Positions 1-10,137 of a stretch of DNA of 30,427 nt are shown here, one piece after another. Made by a program: the position numbers and the translations under genes. The number at the start of each line of letters is the position of its first letter. Within the stretch, counting starts at the first letter, position 1. Origin of the DNA: Diplocarpon mali (Eukaryota; Ascomycota; Leotiomycetes; Helotiales; Drepanopezizaceae); assembly GCA_024741835.1 (NCBI GenBank), contig JAENRP010000257.1, positions 2,551 through 32,977 on the forward strand, in the 5' to 3' direction. Under the pieces are notes generated by a model. It saw only the letters and a program-made list of their open reading frames with translations. It ran no database searches and was not told the origin of the DNA.

Positions 1-596
1 AAAGTTGCAATTTCCTTATAATGTAGATAATGCACTTGCCGTAATGAATCGAGTAAAGGAACCGCAAGTCTCCTTTTGATTGCTTAACCATGAGGTCTGA
101 TCAGGCAAAATTCTGTGATTGTGTCTGCAATTGGGTTGGGCCTAGAAGTTGGATCACACTATAAGTGTAGATGACTACTCTTTACAATCTGTCTCTTCGT
201 CAGGTGGGCATTTCCTTCCCCTGGCAGATCGAAATGTTCTTCTCCTATAGTGTGAGTTGCATGGATAACTCGAGAATCTACTCGGCTAGTGAGAGGGTGT
301 GCTCTTGCGCTCTGGCTGGCAGCTGGCTACGAATCCGGGCTCTTTGTGAGGGAGAGTAGGTACTAGAGAGCTGGACCGATGCGAATCGGGACTCCAGCTC
401 CCCGTCTGGCCATCACTCGCCTTGGAAGAAGTCCCTACGAGGGCCTCGGAAAATACCAGGGGTTAGAGGGGGGAGGGGGCACTTCTGGTGATCTTCTCTT
501 GCGCGCGTGGAGGCTTGACGTGACGGCCCAGCCGTGAGTTGTTTGCCTGTCTAGAATCGGCGAGTCGGCTCTGGAGGGAGAGACGAGGAGAGAGAC

Positions 597-636
597 GGAG
601 AGAGGCGGAGAGAGGTGGAGAGAGGCGGAGAGAGGT
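597..636 (+). repeat. 10-bp purine tandem repeat, four copies
   Basis: Four adjacent copies of a GGAGAGAGG unit are each followed by C, T, C, T, so the array can also be read as two copies of a 20-bp unit. The surrounding bases from about 574 are also purine-rich. This is a simple-sequence minisatellite and no gene is attached to it. Confidence 0.9.
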
Positions 637-752
637 GGATTGGGTGATGGGGGTTTATATCAAGGCTTGGGTATTGGGTTGGGTGGTTTCCCTACGTGGT
701 ACCTGGGAGTATCGGGCGCTGGGGAGAAGTCTAGAGGTCCTTGTTCTCAGTG

Positions 753-794
753 TTTTTTTTTTTTCTTCTTTTTTTTTCTCTTTTTTTTCTTCGC
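753..794 (+). repeat. Polypyrimidine tract with near-perfect mirror symmetry
   Basis: The + strand carries T12, CTTC, T9, CTC, T8 and CTTC. The part from the first CTTC to the last CTTC is a mirror repeat centred on CTC, off by one T. Such homopyrimidine mirror repeats can form intramolecular triplex DNA. They are also common microsatellite products. Confidence 0.85.
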
Positions 795-2374
795 CTCCTT
801 TCGTAGGCACGCTGAGTCCTGAAGCCGCAATCGAGGGCTTTGTTGAGCTTGGCTTCTAGCTGGGCACTCTTGGGGTTCTGGTGTCGAGCAAGTAAATAGT
901 ATAGGCGTCTCTGTGTGTATAGGGACACGATATGACTCTTGTGACAGGGCACGTTGCCGGCCTGCCTCGGGCACTGGTGCGAGATTACTAGGCGTATAGA
1001 GTCGTGTGTCTGCGTCTTTGTTCAGCCGGTCATGCAGAGGTGTTGCAGCTCGAACGGAGTCTGATGTGACGTAGAGGTGTCTATGGTCGACTCCTAGGCG
1101 TGGGAGATAGATTCGTTAAAGCCAGTATGAGTACTCCCCCTCTGATATAAACATCCCCAAACTTGCCCCAGGGGGGTATGCTGTACTGAAGTAATGGCTG
1201 TGTTCTATGAGAGGTGATTGGGAGTGGGCAAGCGAGGGGATATCAACCGGGGACAAGAGGAGAAAATATGTGTCTGGATGCTTCAGGCATGGCAGGATGC
1301 TGCTTCTGAGTTCTCGCTGGGGTGCTATCAAACGCCTCGGAAAATCTCGCATTGGAAAGGTGGCCAGGGTCTGATCGAAGAAGCCCAGGTGCATGTTTAC
1401 TTTCCAGAGCAGGGGAAACAAGCGAGATATTCATTCAGCGTTTGCAAAGTCACAGATATCTTGCTGCTTGCTCCCACGCACAACACACAGCACACGAGAA
1501 AGTGGAATCGCATGAGAATGATTGCCGCTTGCGTGCTCATATGTCTCGTCCCGCGAGTCTCGTAGCGCCACTGCAGGATGCTGATAATTGTGGATGAGTC
1601 TGCGGAGAAGCTGTCAGATGGATCTCAAGGAATCTGCAAACGATGCGTATGTAGGGAGTATTCCTAGTTTTTGCAATGTCTAAATGTGATCGCACCAGGA
1701 AGTAGAGTAGAGTAGATTCAGGCGTTAGAGTGTCTGCGATAGTACTGCTACTTTTGCTTCTAATGGTCTTGAGAGGCAGGCTGATGGCTATATAGAAGAG
1801 AGATTCAACTACTACAGGGTCTCGGCCACAGCTGTCTGATATTGTTATCTTACCTTTTCTTCTAATTTTTTGTTCCCGTATGGGTTGTAGTAGACCACTG
1901 AGCCAATACTTGAGAACCCTCAGGAGCCGGGGCTCGCTGCGAAAATCCGAGTAGGATATAGATTTGTTATGTTATTTCAAGGGTATCATTTTCGAATCAG
2001 ACCATCTGTATGAATTTCAGATCGAATCTGGTTTGAGAGAGAGCAATATGGGTTATTTGTTTCTTTTCTTCCTCTTTGTTTCGTCTGGAATCAGATCGCA
2101 GGAGTCTCACCACCTGAACGTGGTTGAAAGAGTTCCTCTTTCGCATGATAGAGTGCTGTGGGATGGATTCGATGGTGTCTTTAGTGCAGCAGGCTAGCCT
2201 CCCTACTGCTAAAACTCATTCAAGGGATCTAAAAGCAAATGGGAAGACTCTCTGCTTCTCATAAGTGAATAGCCAGACGTGATAGTACAGGCTATTCTAT
2301 AGGGCGAGTGGCGTCTAGAAGCAGTATTGCCATGATGTGGAATCTGAGTAGGAGATGCCTAAAGATCTCAAGCA

Positions 2375-2381
2375 TATAAAT
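2375..2381 (+). promoter_or_regulatory. TATA-box-like element
   Basis: A TATAAAT sequence lies 61 bp before the ATG of the small cysteine-rich reading frame at 2442. That spacing would allow a transcription start about 30 bp downstream and a short leader. The match is to the general eukaryotic TATA consensus only. Confidence 0.3.
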
Positions 2382-2441
2382 CTCCAATATATTACGGCCC
2401 TTCGATTCTCGTGACTTGCCGTAATTGTGGTAATATACTAC

Positions 2442-2624
2442 ATGCTCTTTTGGTTTTGTTTTTTCGGAGCTGCGTACAAAGGACCAGAGTGCCGGGCAAC
2501 GCGGAGCTGCTTAGAACAAGAGGGGACCTGTGGCCACTTGGAATGTGGACAAATCGAGCAACAATTGTGCTTTCTGCAGAAATATCACCATCTTACTTAC
2601 ATCACTAAGAGTTTACATTGCTGA
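2442..2624 (+). CDS. Candidate small cysteine-rich secreted protein (60 aa)
   Basis: This intronless frame would encode 60 residues. It starts with a short hydrophobic, aromatic-rich stretch (residues 1-11, MLFWFCFFGAA) that could act as a minimal signal peptide. A compact cysteine-rich body follows, with cysteines spaced by 5, 6, 4, 7 and 16 residues. The size, leader and cysteine content fit the loose class of fungal small secreted proteins. A TATA-like box lies at a plausible distance upstream. Against it, the ATG context is weak (T at -3), the leader is short and itself contains a cysteine, and the family is not recognised. A chance frame is quite possible. Confidence 0.2.
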   Translation: MLFWFCFFGAAYKGPECRATRSCLEQEGTCGHLECGQIEQQLCFLQKYHHLTYITKSLHC

Positions 2625-4340
2625 TATTTGTGATCCAGGGATATTTGCCAAGACTTTGCTAGGACTAGCGCTTGGAGTTGAGATGCCCTTGGTTCTTCAC
2701 AGGATTTCTAGATTTTCTCCTCATTCTTCCTATCCTTGCCTCTCACTTATCACGTCGCTTGGCTGTCTCGAACGTCTCCGTGGCCAACGGCAATAGGCTC
2801 AGTATCCAGATGTCTGTTCGTCGAAGTGTTATTTGAGACGCTGTCAGCAGTCTCTACACAGAATCAATTGCTCTACTGTTTCTCTCTTATAAAAGCTACG
2901 CGTTGAGCACACGTCTTCAGCCTCCTCGCATCAAAATTGCGTGTGGCCTTGATCATTGTATGGCTTTCGTTCATTGTCTACCCAAGTAGATTCCAAGTCT
3001 TAATTCTGTTATCTCATTGGGTTCACAGTTTCGTATTCAAATCGTTCTCCACTCAACTTGCCTACTTTGCTTCCACACGGGTTTTGAGATGCAGAATACA
3101 TCCATCTTGACGATTCCAGCCTACTAGGCTGTCACTACATTCTTGTATCATTACGCAATTGTTATAGTTCCAACTAAGTAATTGGAGTTGGGGACGACAG
3201 CAACCCTTTGCGATTCATTCCTGCCGATATACACGGCCATTATCAAGGAGCTAAACTCAGGCGTGAGAAGAGCAAGCAGATCTTCCTCATCTTCGTCGGA
3301 GCAACTCCTGCCAGAACCACCGCACACCTCCCAACGTCCACCAGTTGTTATAGGTCACCTGTTTTCGCGCATTCTCTATAGTATACAGGGATCTATAACC
3401 CCATTATACGACATCGGACAAGCTTTGCAAGGACTGGCATCTGGCTTCTCAGTACTGCGCTATGAAACATTATACTGTGCATAGGCATTTGTGCTCGAGG
3501 AGGGCTTGTTTTGTCGTGGCCGCATAGAGGGGAATGTGTAGCTATGAACTGCCTTCTTACATACTTGCTGGCGATCTTTTGTCCTTGCGGGGCTGTGGTG
3601 GTGATAATCAGTGTGGTGATGTGACGATATCTGCAGAAAACAAGCATTGTATTCTGTCTCAGCCCTACTGTAAAGTCTGCCTATGCTATCTAGAGTTTGT
3701 GGCACGCATACACTCAATATCTATGGCTTGTGTGCTCCAACGACTTGCCTAAGAAGCATATTCTTCTATCGCTGGAGCTTCAAGTCTTGATGCAGTCAGT
3801 TTTGGTTTTGGACATCAGCGCCGTGTATGCTGCTTCGCTCATTGGTTCATTTGGCAAAGCATGGCATGGCATAGCATGGCATATGTAGTGGCACCGCGCC
3901 CCCGGATCAATCAGATCTTCTCCTTCATTGTGCGTAAAGCTGTACCGCATTTCAATTTTACCGTAAAGCATTCATGTAAGCTCGCGCCACAGAGGTCTTA
4001 GCGGTAATCAAGAGCCTGAGCTGATTGCGATTTCTTCTTCGTCACATGCAAGTCTACGTCGTATATAAGAAGACCCTCTTACCTGACTTCTGAGCAGAGT
4101 GCAATGAATGCACCAACTTATTCATATTGAGAAGTTCTGACCCCCACAGGCTAGTTACTAAACTCTAGATACCTCCTCGTATGAGGTTTTGGCCGCAGCA
4201 TTGTGCTCTTCCGTCTTGCACGAAGAATCGGTAAAGAATCCAAGCATCTTCTATGAATCAGTCGCTAGCTCAGTCACTGTGAAATCGGGACACGCTGAAC
4301 AAACCCTTGCTCTTCTATTCTGCAGATCTTACGTCTCAAA
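2625..4340. other. Intergenic stretch and probable 5' region of the hydrolase gene
   Basis: No gene can be supported. TATAAAA occurs at 2888-2894, but only very short frames follow it. A start-less open frame from 3182 to 3484 has a serine run and some protein-like character, but no ATG and no homology I recognise. A TATATAAG sequence at 4062-4069 lies 272 bp before the hydrolase ATG and may belong to its promoter. Confidence 0.5.
3859..3883 (+). repeat. 5-bp tandem repeat (GCATG/GCATA), five copies
   Basis: Five consecutive copies of GCATR (GCATG, GCATG, GCATA, GCATG, GCATA). It is a short microsatellite in intergenic DNA. Confidence 0.85.
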
Positions 4341-5791
4341 ATGAACACTTTTTACAACACGGCCGGCACTGGAGAAGTCAACGACAATGAGCCCTTTGGC
4401 AATAATCCTTTTGTAACGATCCCCGCAGATGTTGATAGGAACCCATTTCGCCTAGTTCTGGATGATTTAGTGTCCGTCCTGCACCTTCGAAACCTCCTCG
4501 CAAGAATCATCTTGCCTTTGGGGCCTTTGATCTCGGAGGAGCTTGACGAGCTGTATCCGTCATGGAGCAACATCCAGGATCTTACTCTCCATGCTATCCT
4601 ACTCGTCACACAGCTCACGCTCATCATTTCGTTACCGGTACTGGGTATCATTTTTTGGTTAGTACCAGGCATTGTGCCCGTTATCTTCGTGGTGACGTTC
4701 TGGGTAGCCACTTGGATTGTGATGAGATTGCTCAACGGCTGGCCAACAACGGAGTGCTTGGTTGGCCTTCCCGATGGTTTGGAACCCGTCAACGACGAGA
4801 AAGAATTGTGGTTCTTCATAAATGGTGTTGCCACTGGGTACGTGGATGTCTCTCGGTACCTTTGAGCTACACCATGAATTGACCACATTAGCAAAAACTG
4901 GCTCCAGTCCAACCTCAACCTCCTGGCCAGGACCTTCCAACGCGAGATCGTCGGAATCCACAACACCACGTGAGTCTCTTTGAACCAGACAAAAATAAGA
5001 GCTTATACCCTCCCAGAAACGGATTCATCTTTGATCTGCTCGAGTGTCTTCTCCAAAGAGACCTTGACTATAAATCTCGCGACATTCGTCAGAGCCGAGC
5101 TCAGCTTCGGGCCGCCCTCGCGGCTCCTGCAACCAGAAAAGTCGTTCTCATCCTCCACTCTCAAGGGGGAATCGAAGGATCTTCGATCCTCGACTGGTTG
5201 CTCGCCGACCTCTCGCACGAAGTCGTCGCTAAGCTAGAGATCTTTACGTTTGGCAACGCGGCGCGCCATTTCAATAACCCTCTCGTAAGCAAGCCCAGCT
5301 CACCGCTCGTCGACGAAAGCAGAGGCGGAAGAGGAGAGAGGGTCATCAAGCATATCGAGCACTATGCCAATACTCGAGACTTCGTGGCCAACATCGGCGT
5401 CCTGCAGTTCACTAGCCCTCAAGCCCAGCCCTACGCCGACGGCAATGCGTTCTTCGGGAGAGTGTTCGTCAGAGAGGGAACGGGACACTTGCTCAATATG
5501 CATTATCTGGACAAGATGTTCACCCTCGTCAACGGACGGGTCGACGATAGTGGTAACAAGTTTATGAATTCGAAGATCGCGAAGAAGCAAGATACCCGCA
5601 CTGCCCCTTTCAGAGCCGAGCTGACGGCGTTTAGAGCGTCGAGGCCTCATAATGCCTCCCAGAATGGCCACGAGCCCCAGCAAATGGTCAAAGACGTCTC
5701 GAGATTATGGCAATACAGAAACGGGCTTCAACCAGCTGACGAGAATGGTGTTCCGCCTGAGCGGACGATACCCCCGCCATTACCTTCTTGA
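4341..5791 (+). CDS. Membrane-anchored alpha/beta hydrolase, uncharacterised fungal family (449 aa)
   Basis: Three exons: 4341-4837, 4892-4969 and 5017-5791, with introns of 54 and 47 nt that keep the frame. The 449-residue protein has a hydrophobic region at about residues 82-131, enough for one or two membrane spans, which suggests anchoring in an organelle or cell membrane. A hydrolase-like domain follows. The segment VVLILHSQGG places Ser240 at a nucleophile elbow (H-S-Q-G-G; the usual first Gly of GxSxG is Leu). Asp313 (TRDFVANIG) and His349 (GTGHLLNMH) are in the order expected for the other triad members. The C-terminal 60 residues are Pro/Gln-rich and probably disordered. The substrate is unknown; lipase or esterase activity is inference from the fold. 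The start is the first ATG of the open frame. Confidence 0.85.
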
Positions 5792-8702
5792 AGATACTTC
5801 GGGCTTGTAGTCTGAAGCATCAGACTTCTTGTGACGGCTGTACGATTCTAGTCATTTCAAGTGGCCATGATTCGAGGTTTAAAAAATAGGTATTCGTCAG
5901 TCCGGGCGTTTCATGGTTTACAATCATCATTCAAACGCTACCCTTCCCATATCTGTGTCTGATTTTTATTGAGAAAGTTCTCTTGTATTTTTTGATTCTT
6001 GACTTAGCAGTCATCTACCGGCAGTTGTGTATTCTTGGTCGGTGGCGACTCGCGGAACAAAATCTCACGGTCCTCCTCCTCACTCGACCTTTTTTCCGTC
6101 TGTATTTGCTATGGGTGAAATTGCAAAAGGGGGGAAGGGGGGAGAAGACGTATGGGTCGTTTCGAAGAAAAGATACATACGTTCTGTGACTGTGGGGTGA
6201 GAAAACTATCGATTTGTAAAAGGTTCATCACGGCGTCCACAAAGTCATACCCAAGCAGACTCAGACATTTCTCATCGACTACATTGCGCTCCTCCTGCTT
6301 ACCAACGATTCTACTCGCCACTATTAGCATTCGAAAACGACCTCCTCCCTCTTGGAGCAAAGAACTTCCAACCACGTAGGCTTACCGGCAATGACTTCGC
6401 TAGCCTGGCTCTCCACCAAGTTATGTGTTTGCTGTTCAGACCCAGCACCGGCTCGATCGAATGTCAGCCGCAAGCATTTGAATTATGGACATCCTTAGCT
6501 ACAATTCGGCTCCAGGGGTTGGGCGTATTGAGAGTTATCTTCCCACGACCCTTCCACTAGATGGTATAAATGAGGGAGTTCTCGAGGGATGCTTTGTCCG
6601 TCTGAGCTGACCGACCTCTTATCACTTGCGGTAGGGGTTAGAGTAAGGCTACTTTGAGAGGGAGACTTGGATTTTTTTTTTCAACTCGAGCCCCGCCGTC
6701 TGAGTCGCTGCGTAGTGAATGATAGAGGTAGTCAAATTCGGTGTCTGGCGCAGATTTTGAGGAGAGGCACGATCTGGGGACCATGGTTCGAACTGCGATG
6801 GCTGCTCTGAAGAGGTATGATTGGAGGAAGAAGGAGCAGGAGGTCGTCGGCAATGGGGAGAGCATCTGTATCTTTGCTTTGGACGAACTGAAAGTTCTTT
6901 GATCGCACAAACCACATTTCGGACGTACTTGTGCACGGTGTATAGTAGATAGTCCATACCTTACCAGTAAGATCTTTCTGCCCATGGCAAAATTTGAAGC
7001 ATACAAGAGAAACTAGTCATTAATTACACCGCTGTATGGACTGCCGCCCCTGACCTTCTCGATCTCATCCTTGAAATAGCCTTTTCCCTCTCACAGGCCA
7101 ACATTGTTGGGCCCGTCTGTTAATGACGGACAAAATCAAACAGTGCATGAGAAGCGAGGTCACGATTAGTTGTCTGAAACACAAGACTTCGATTACACCG
7201 AAAGCTTTGGCTTCCAGATCATGTAACGAAGCTCTTCGCACTGTTTCTGCATGCGCGGGATTATCCAGCCTGGATTCGAAGTATAGAAGATCTGGCTGAC
7301 AATCCAAGCACATACTTTTTCAGATATTCGAATGTTAGTTGTGAAGGCGCCCGGATCCAACGAAGTTGAGACTTGCATCAGGCTCATTCGTTGCTCAGTA
7401 TAACAATCCTGAATATCGACATCGCAGCTGCACTAGCAGTTCTCGCAATTCTCTCGACACTCGCTGCAACACTTCCAGGTCAGAAAGCAGGCACCAAATG
7501 CCTATAGCTCCGGATGGTCGAGTACTACTCGAGACAACACCCAACACATTCGACACGGCGGCTTCGCCCTTCAGTTCTGACCCCACGAGAGGCCATGATC
7601 TGAACTGGTCCGAAGTCATGCACTTCCCTTCCGTTCTGGCGTCCAAGTCCGACTTTTCGACTTTCACAATGCTTGCTTGAAATCACTTTTTGCGACGCCT
7701 CGATCTTCGCCGCTGGGAGCGGCCACACCCAAGATGATTTTCGACGCGTAAATTTAATCCTAGGAAATGGAAGAGACGTGAGCAATGTCGGCCTGAAGAC
7801 GTCACACCGGAGCTCGAGACAACGGGGTGATAAGAAAATGCAGGCAAATCTTGCTCATGATTATCTGCATGTCTGGCACGAGGCAGGTACCTATGCTAGT
7901 AAGGAGAAGTATTGACTCTCTAAGAACTGTTATGAGAGATGTCTGTCTGACTCGGAAACCTTTGTAGCACGCTGCAGTATTTTGACTCCGCAAAATATGA
8001 GATGCCGCAAATCATTATGCCTGTTCGCAACGACAACAGCGTTGGAGGACACACCCGGATTGCGATGGCGAGAGAACCGACTACTGATACAGATACTGTC
8101 AGTCTGGGATTTTGAAGGATCGCGAGTCAGGGTTGCCTCATGAACCGAATCTCTCCCCTTTGCGAAGCGAGATCACCCCCCATCGTTTGGTATCAGAGGA
8201 CCTAAGCCGCCTCAATAGAGCAGAACCGGAAACTAGTCCCTGGCATAGCAATCCTCCAGCCTCATGGAAGATTTGTCTTGTTGATTTTATGCTGTCCATT
8301 GTCTTTATTCATGCACTTGCTTGGGGACCTCCAGTTCTACCAGTGACAGCGGGCAACGTTCCGCGGCCGAACTCTCGGCGCTTACTGCGTCTGTGTTCTC
8401 GTACCAGGACCTATGATCGTGTGCTGTCTACGTTTGAATCTCGAGGAAGCCTGCAGGATTGCTCCGAAGTTACCTCGATCCTAGTTGACATTTGCGACCG
8501 ATGGCGCCGCTGAAGGTATGTAAAGTCTCTTTTCCAGCCGTAATCAGCGCTATGCCGCGATATCCCATAAAAGTACATGCCGAAGCCTGCATCTTTGGAA
8601 GATGCTCCTATTATACGAGCGTCATCGTTCTTTTGGCTTTCGCTCGAATGTTCACCGATTGGTGGATCCACAATATCACCCCTTTGGTACAGTCTCCACG
8701 GC
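5792..8702. other. Unassigned 2.9-kb stretch between the hydrolase gene and SSS1
   Basis: No gene could be built. Several + strand pieces look mildly coding. One frame near 7385-7475 encodes a hydrophobic stretch (ILNIDIAAALAVLAILSTLA) like a membrane span. There are open frames at 7673-7915, about 7966-8114 and 8112-8513, the last also with a hydrophobic segment. They lie in different frames and I found no splice chain that joins them into a protein I recognise. They could be exons of a fast-evolving gene, a decayed gene, or chance. Confidence 0.4.
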
Positions 8703-9135
8703 CTATGCGCCCCCCACGAGAATATTGTTGACCGGGATGTGAACTGAGCGAGCGCTGTTAGCCGTGTGGTTGCGGATCCACAGGTCGGGGAACTGACTGA
8801 GCTTGACCAAGTACCCAACCGCACCCATAACGAGGAAGCCGACGCCAACAGCCTGCGAAATCTTAATGAATTCTCTGCGATCAGCTATTGACTGTTAGCG
8901 CGGGTTCGATTGCTATCGTATCTCGAGAGTTTTGCGCTGCCATTGTCTCTACGATGGCTTCCCTTCGGCTTGCCATTCGGTTTTGTGAAACAGGGCCGGG
9001 CATAGCGCATTGAATCCAGGAAAAGAGAACCTTGGGAAGGGTTTCCGTACGCTTGGTGCATTTATTTATGAATTGTGTTCCATCTCTGACAAAATCCCTG
9101 GGGATGTCCAGAACCTCTTGTATTTGGTCGGACAT
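8703..9135 (-). CDS. SSS1: Protein translocation complex subunit Sec61 gamma (SSS1), 70 aa
   Basis: Exons on the minus strand: 9135-9051, 8884-8798 and 8743-8703, with introns of 166 and 54 nt. Both introns have a GCTAAC branch motif near the acceptor. The spliced protein is 70 residues, the normal size of Sec61 gamma/SecE. It has the family's cytosolic amphipathic helix ([19 protein letters not shown], residues 11-29) and then a single C-terminal membrane span (residues 33-57). It ends in [12 protein letters not shown]. Sss1 is the tail-anchored subunit that clamps the Sec61 channel in the ER membrane and is essential for co- and post-translational translocation. The splice choices are forced by restoring the conserved CTKPDRREF and VKLIHIP junctions. 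An in-frame upstream ATG at 9288 would add 51 residues; the internal ATG at 9135 matches the family and is preferred. Confidence 0.96.
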
Positions 9136-9342
9136 GCTTGCTAGAGTGGAAGAATAGAAGAGGAGGGTATAGGAAGTTGGAGCGTCGCAGGTGAGTTTTT
9201 GATCCTTTGGTAGAATAGATCCAAGTGTAAGGAGAAGTGATGTCAGAAAAAGTCGAAATCGCGGTCCTGGTTGAGGTGAGGTTCTCATGGGGCTTGGTTG
9301 CGCTGGCCTCTACTAGGGGCGGCCGCAGAGGCCACATTTTTG

Positions 9343-9350
9343 TCACGTGA
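9343..9350. promoter_or_regulatory. TCACGTGA palindrome (E-box, bHLH site)
   Basis: A perfect 8-bp palindrome with a CACGTG core lies 208 bp upstream of the SSS1 ATG, in the shared upstream region. CACGTG is the site for fungal bHLH factors such as the Cbf1 family. Use at this site is inference. Confidence 0.45.
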
Positions 9351-10076
9351 CCATACCAGGAGGCAGCCTTGCTTCTATAGGCCGAATTGGTCTTGATGCC
9401 TGGCAGCAGTCCCGTCCAAGCTCTACTCACTACCAACAACATTTAGACTCGACATCGAGCGACGAAGACAACGACGACAGTCAACCCCGTCAATACATCA
9501 ACAACCACATTCACGCCTACGAGTTGCGCCATTCCGCCGTCTATTACATTCGAACCACTTCCAGGACTCGGCGGATTGGTGTGCTGGACAAGGCTCGGGT
9601 CAGGCCAGGCTGCAGAAAGAAGGGTTGTTGGACTGGATTGTGGTCTTCTTTTCAGAGAAACAGCCTTTACTATTTCACTCGGATCTGTTGTTGCTTTCCA
9701 TCTACATACAGCTGGGCTTTGTACCTACAGACGATCACTCAAGAAGAGTGCTTCTCAGAGCAGCGGTTGCCTGTACCGAACGCAATATCTAAGATTGTGA
9801 GCACAGAGCTCCATCTTCATCTCAATTGTGTCTGCATCGGTCAAAGAAGGCTACCAAACTTGGCCTACTTCTACTTGGTTTTCGGAGTGTACGTATTTGT
9901 ACCTATCCCATGTATTTCGGATCTGGTCGTCGTTCTGCGCGCGCTGGGGTCTTTGGATTGCTAATTCCATGTTTTCATGCGCTGATCTTCATGTCATTAT
10001 CCCACAGAAATCCATGACTTTTTAGTAGCATCAGTTTGTCGTTAAACCAATACAGAACAATCTACAAACTCCAAAA

Positions 10077-10097
10077 NNNNNNNNNNNNNNNNNNNNN
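10077..10097. other. Assembly gap (21 N) in the 5' leader of the CPSF6-like gene
   Basis: Twenty-one undetermined bases are flanked by A-rich sequence on both sides. The same 8-bp word, AAACTCCA, occurs just before the gap (10066-10073) and just after it (10102-10109). The true sequence is therefore probably an A-rich tract or short tandem repeat that could not be resolved. It lies 40 bp upstream of the start codon and does not affect the protein. Confidence 0.95.
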
Positions 10098-10137
10098 AAA
10101 AAAACTCCAGGAGCCTTGTTTTCCAGTTCAAAACACA

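Larger units (their letters stand above)
1..2370. other. Gene-poor left flank, no recognisable gene
   Basis: I read all six frames and found only short open stretches without recognisable protein families, consistent splice sites or strong coding character. The stretch holds a purine tandem repeat and a polypyrimidine mirror repeat (listed separately). Between about 1700 and 1715 there is a short GTAGA-type microsatellite. It may be intergenic DNA or untranslated RNA. I see no tRNA or rRNA. Confidence 0.6.
9136..10137. promoter_or_regulatory. Divergent promoter and leader region of SSS1 and the CPSF6-like gene
   Basis: About 1 kb separates the two start codons. From about 9420 the + strand turns into an A/C-rich sequence typical of a fungal 5' leader, which suggests a long leader for the CPSF6-like mRNA. 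A possible leader intron runs from 9889 (GTACGT) to 10007 (CCCACAG) with a GCTGATC branch-like motif. The open frame at 9347-9964 has no protein-like character. Confidence 0.45.

Noticed and set aside
1218..1565. 115-codon + strand frame in the left flank
   Set aside because: No domain, overlapping frames on both strands look equally random, and no ATG context or promoter stands out.
4352..4969. 205-codon frame antisense to the hydrolase gene
   Set aside because: It is the shadow of the first two exons and has no independent features.
6785..6795. GGTTCGAACTG, like a tRNA T-loop
   Set aside because: No matching T stem, acceptor stem or anticodon arm could be found around it.
9347..9964. 205-codon + strand frame between SSS1 and the CPSF6-like gene
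   Set aside because: The composition is that of an A/C-rich leader, with no domain; the region is better explained as 5' untranslated sequence.
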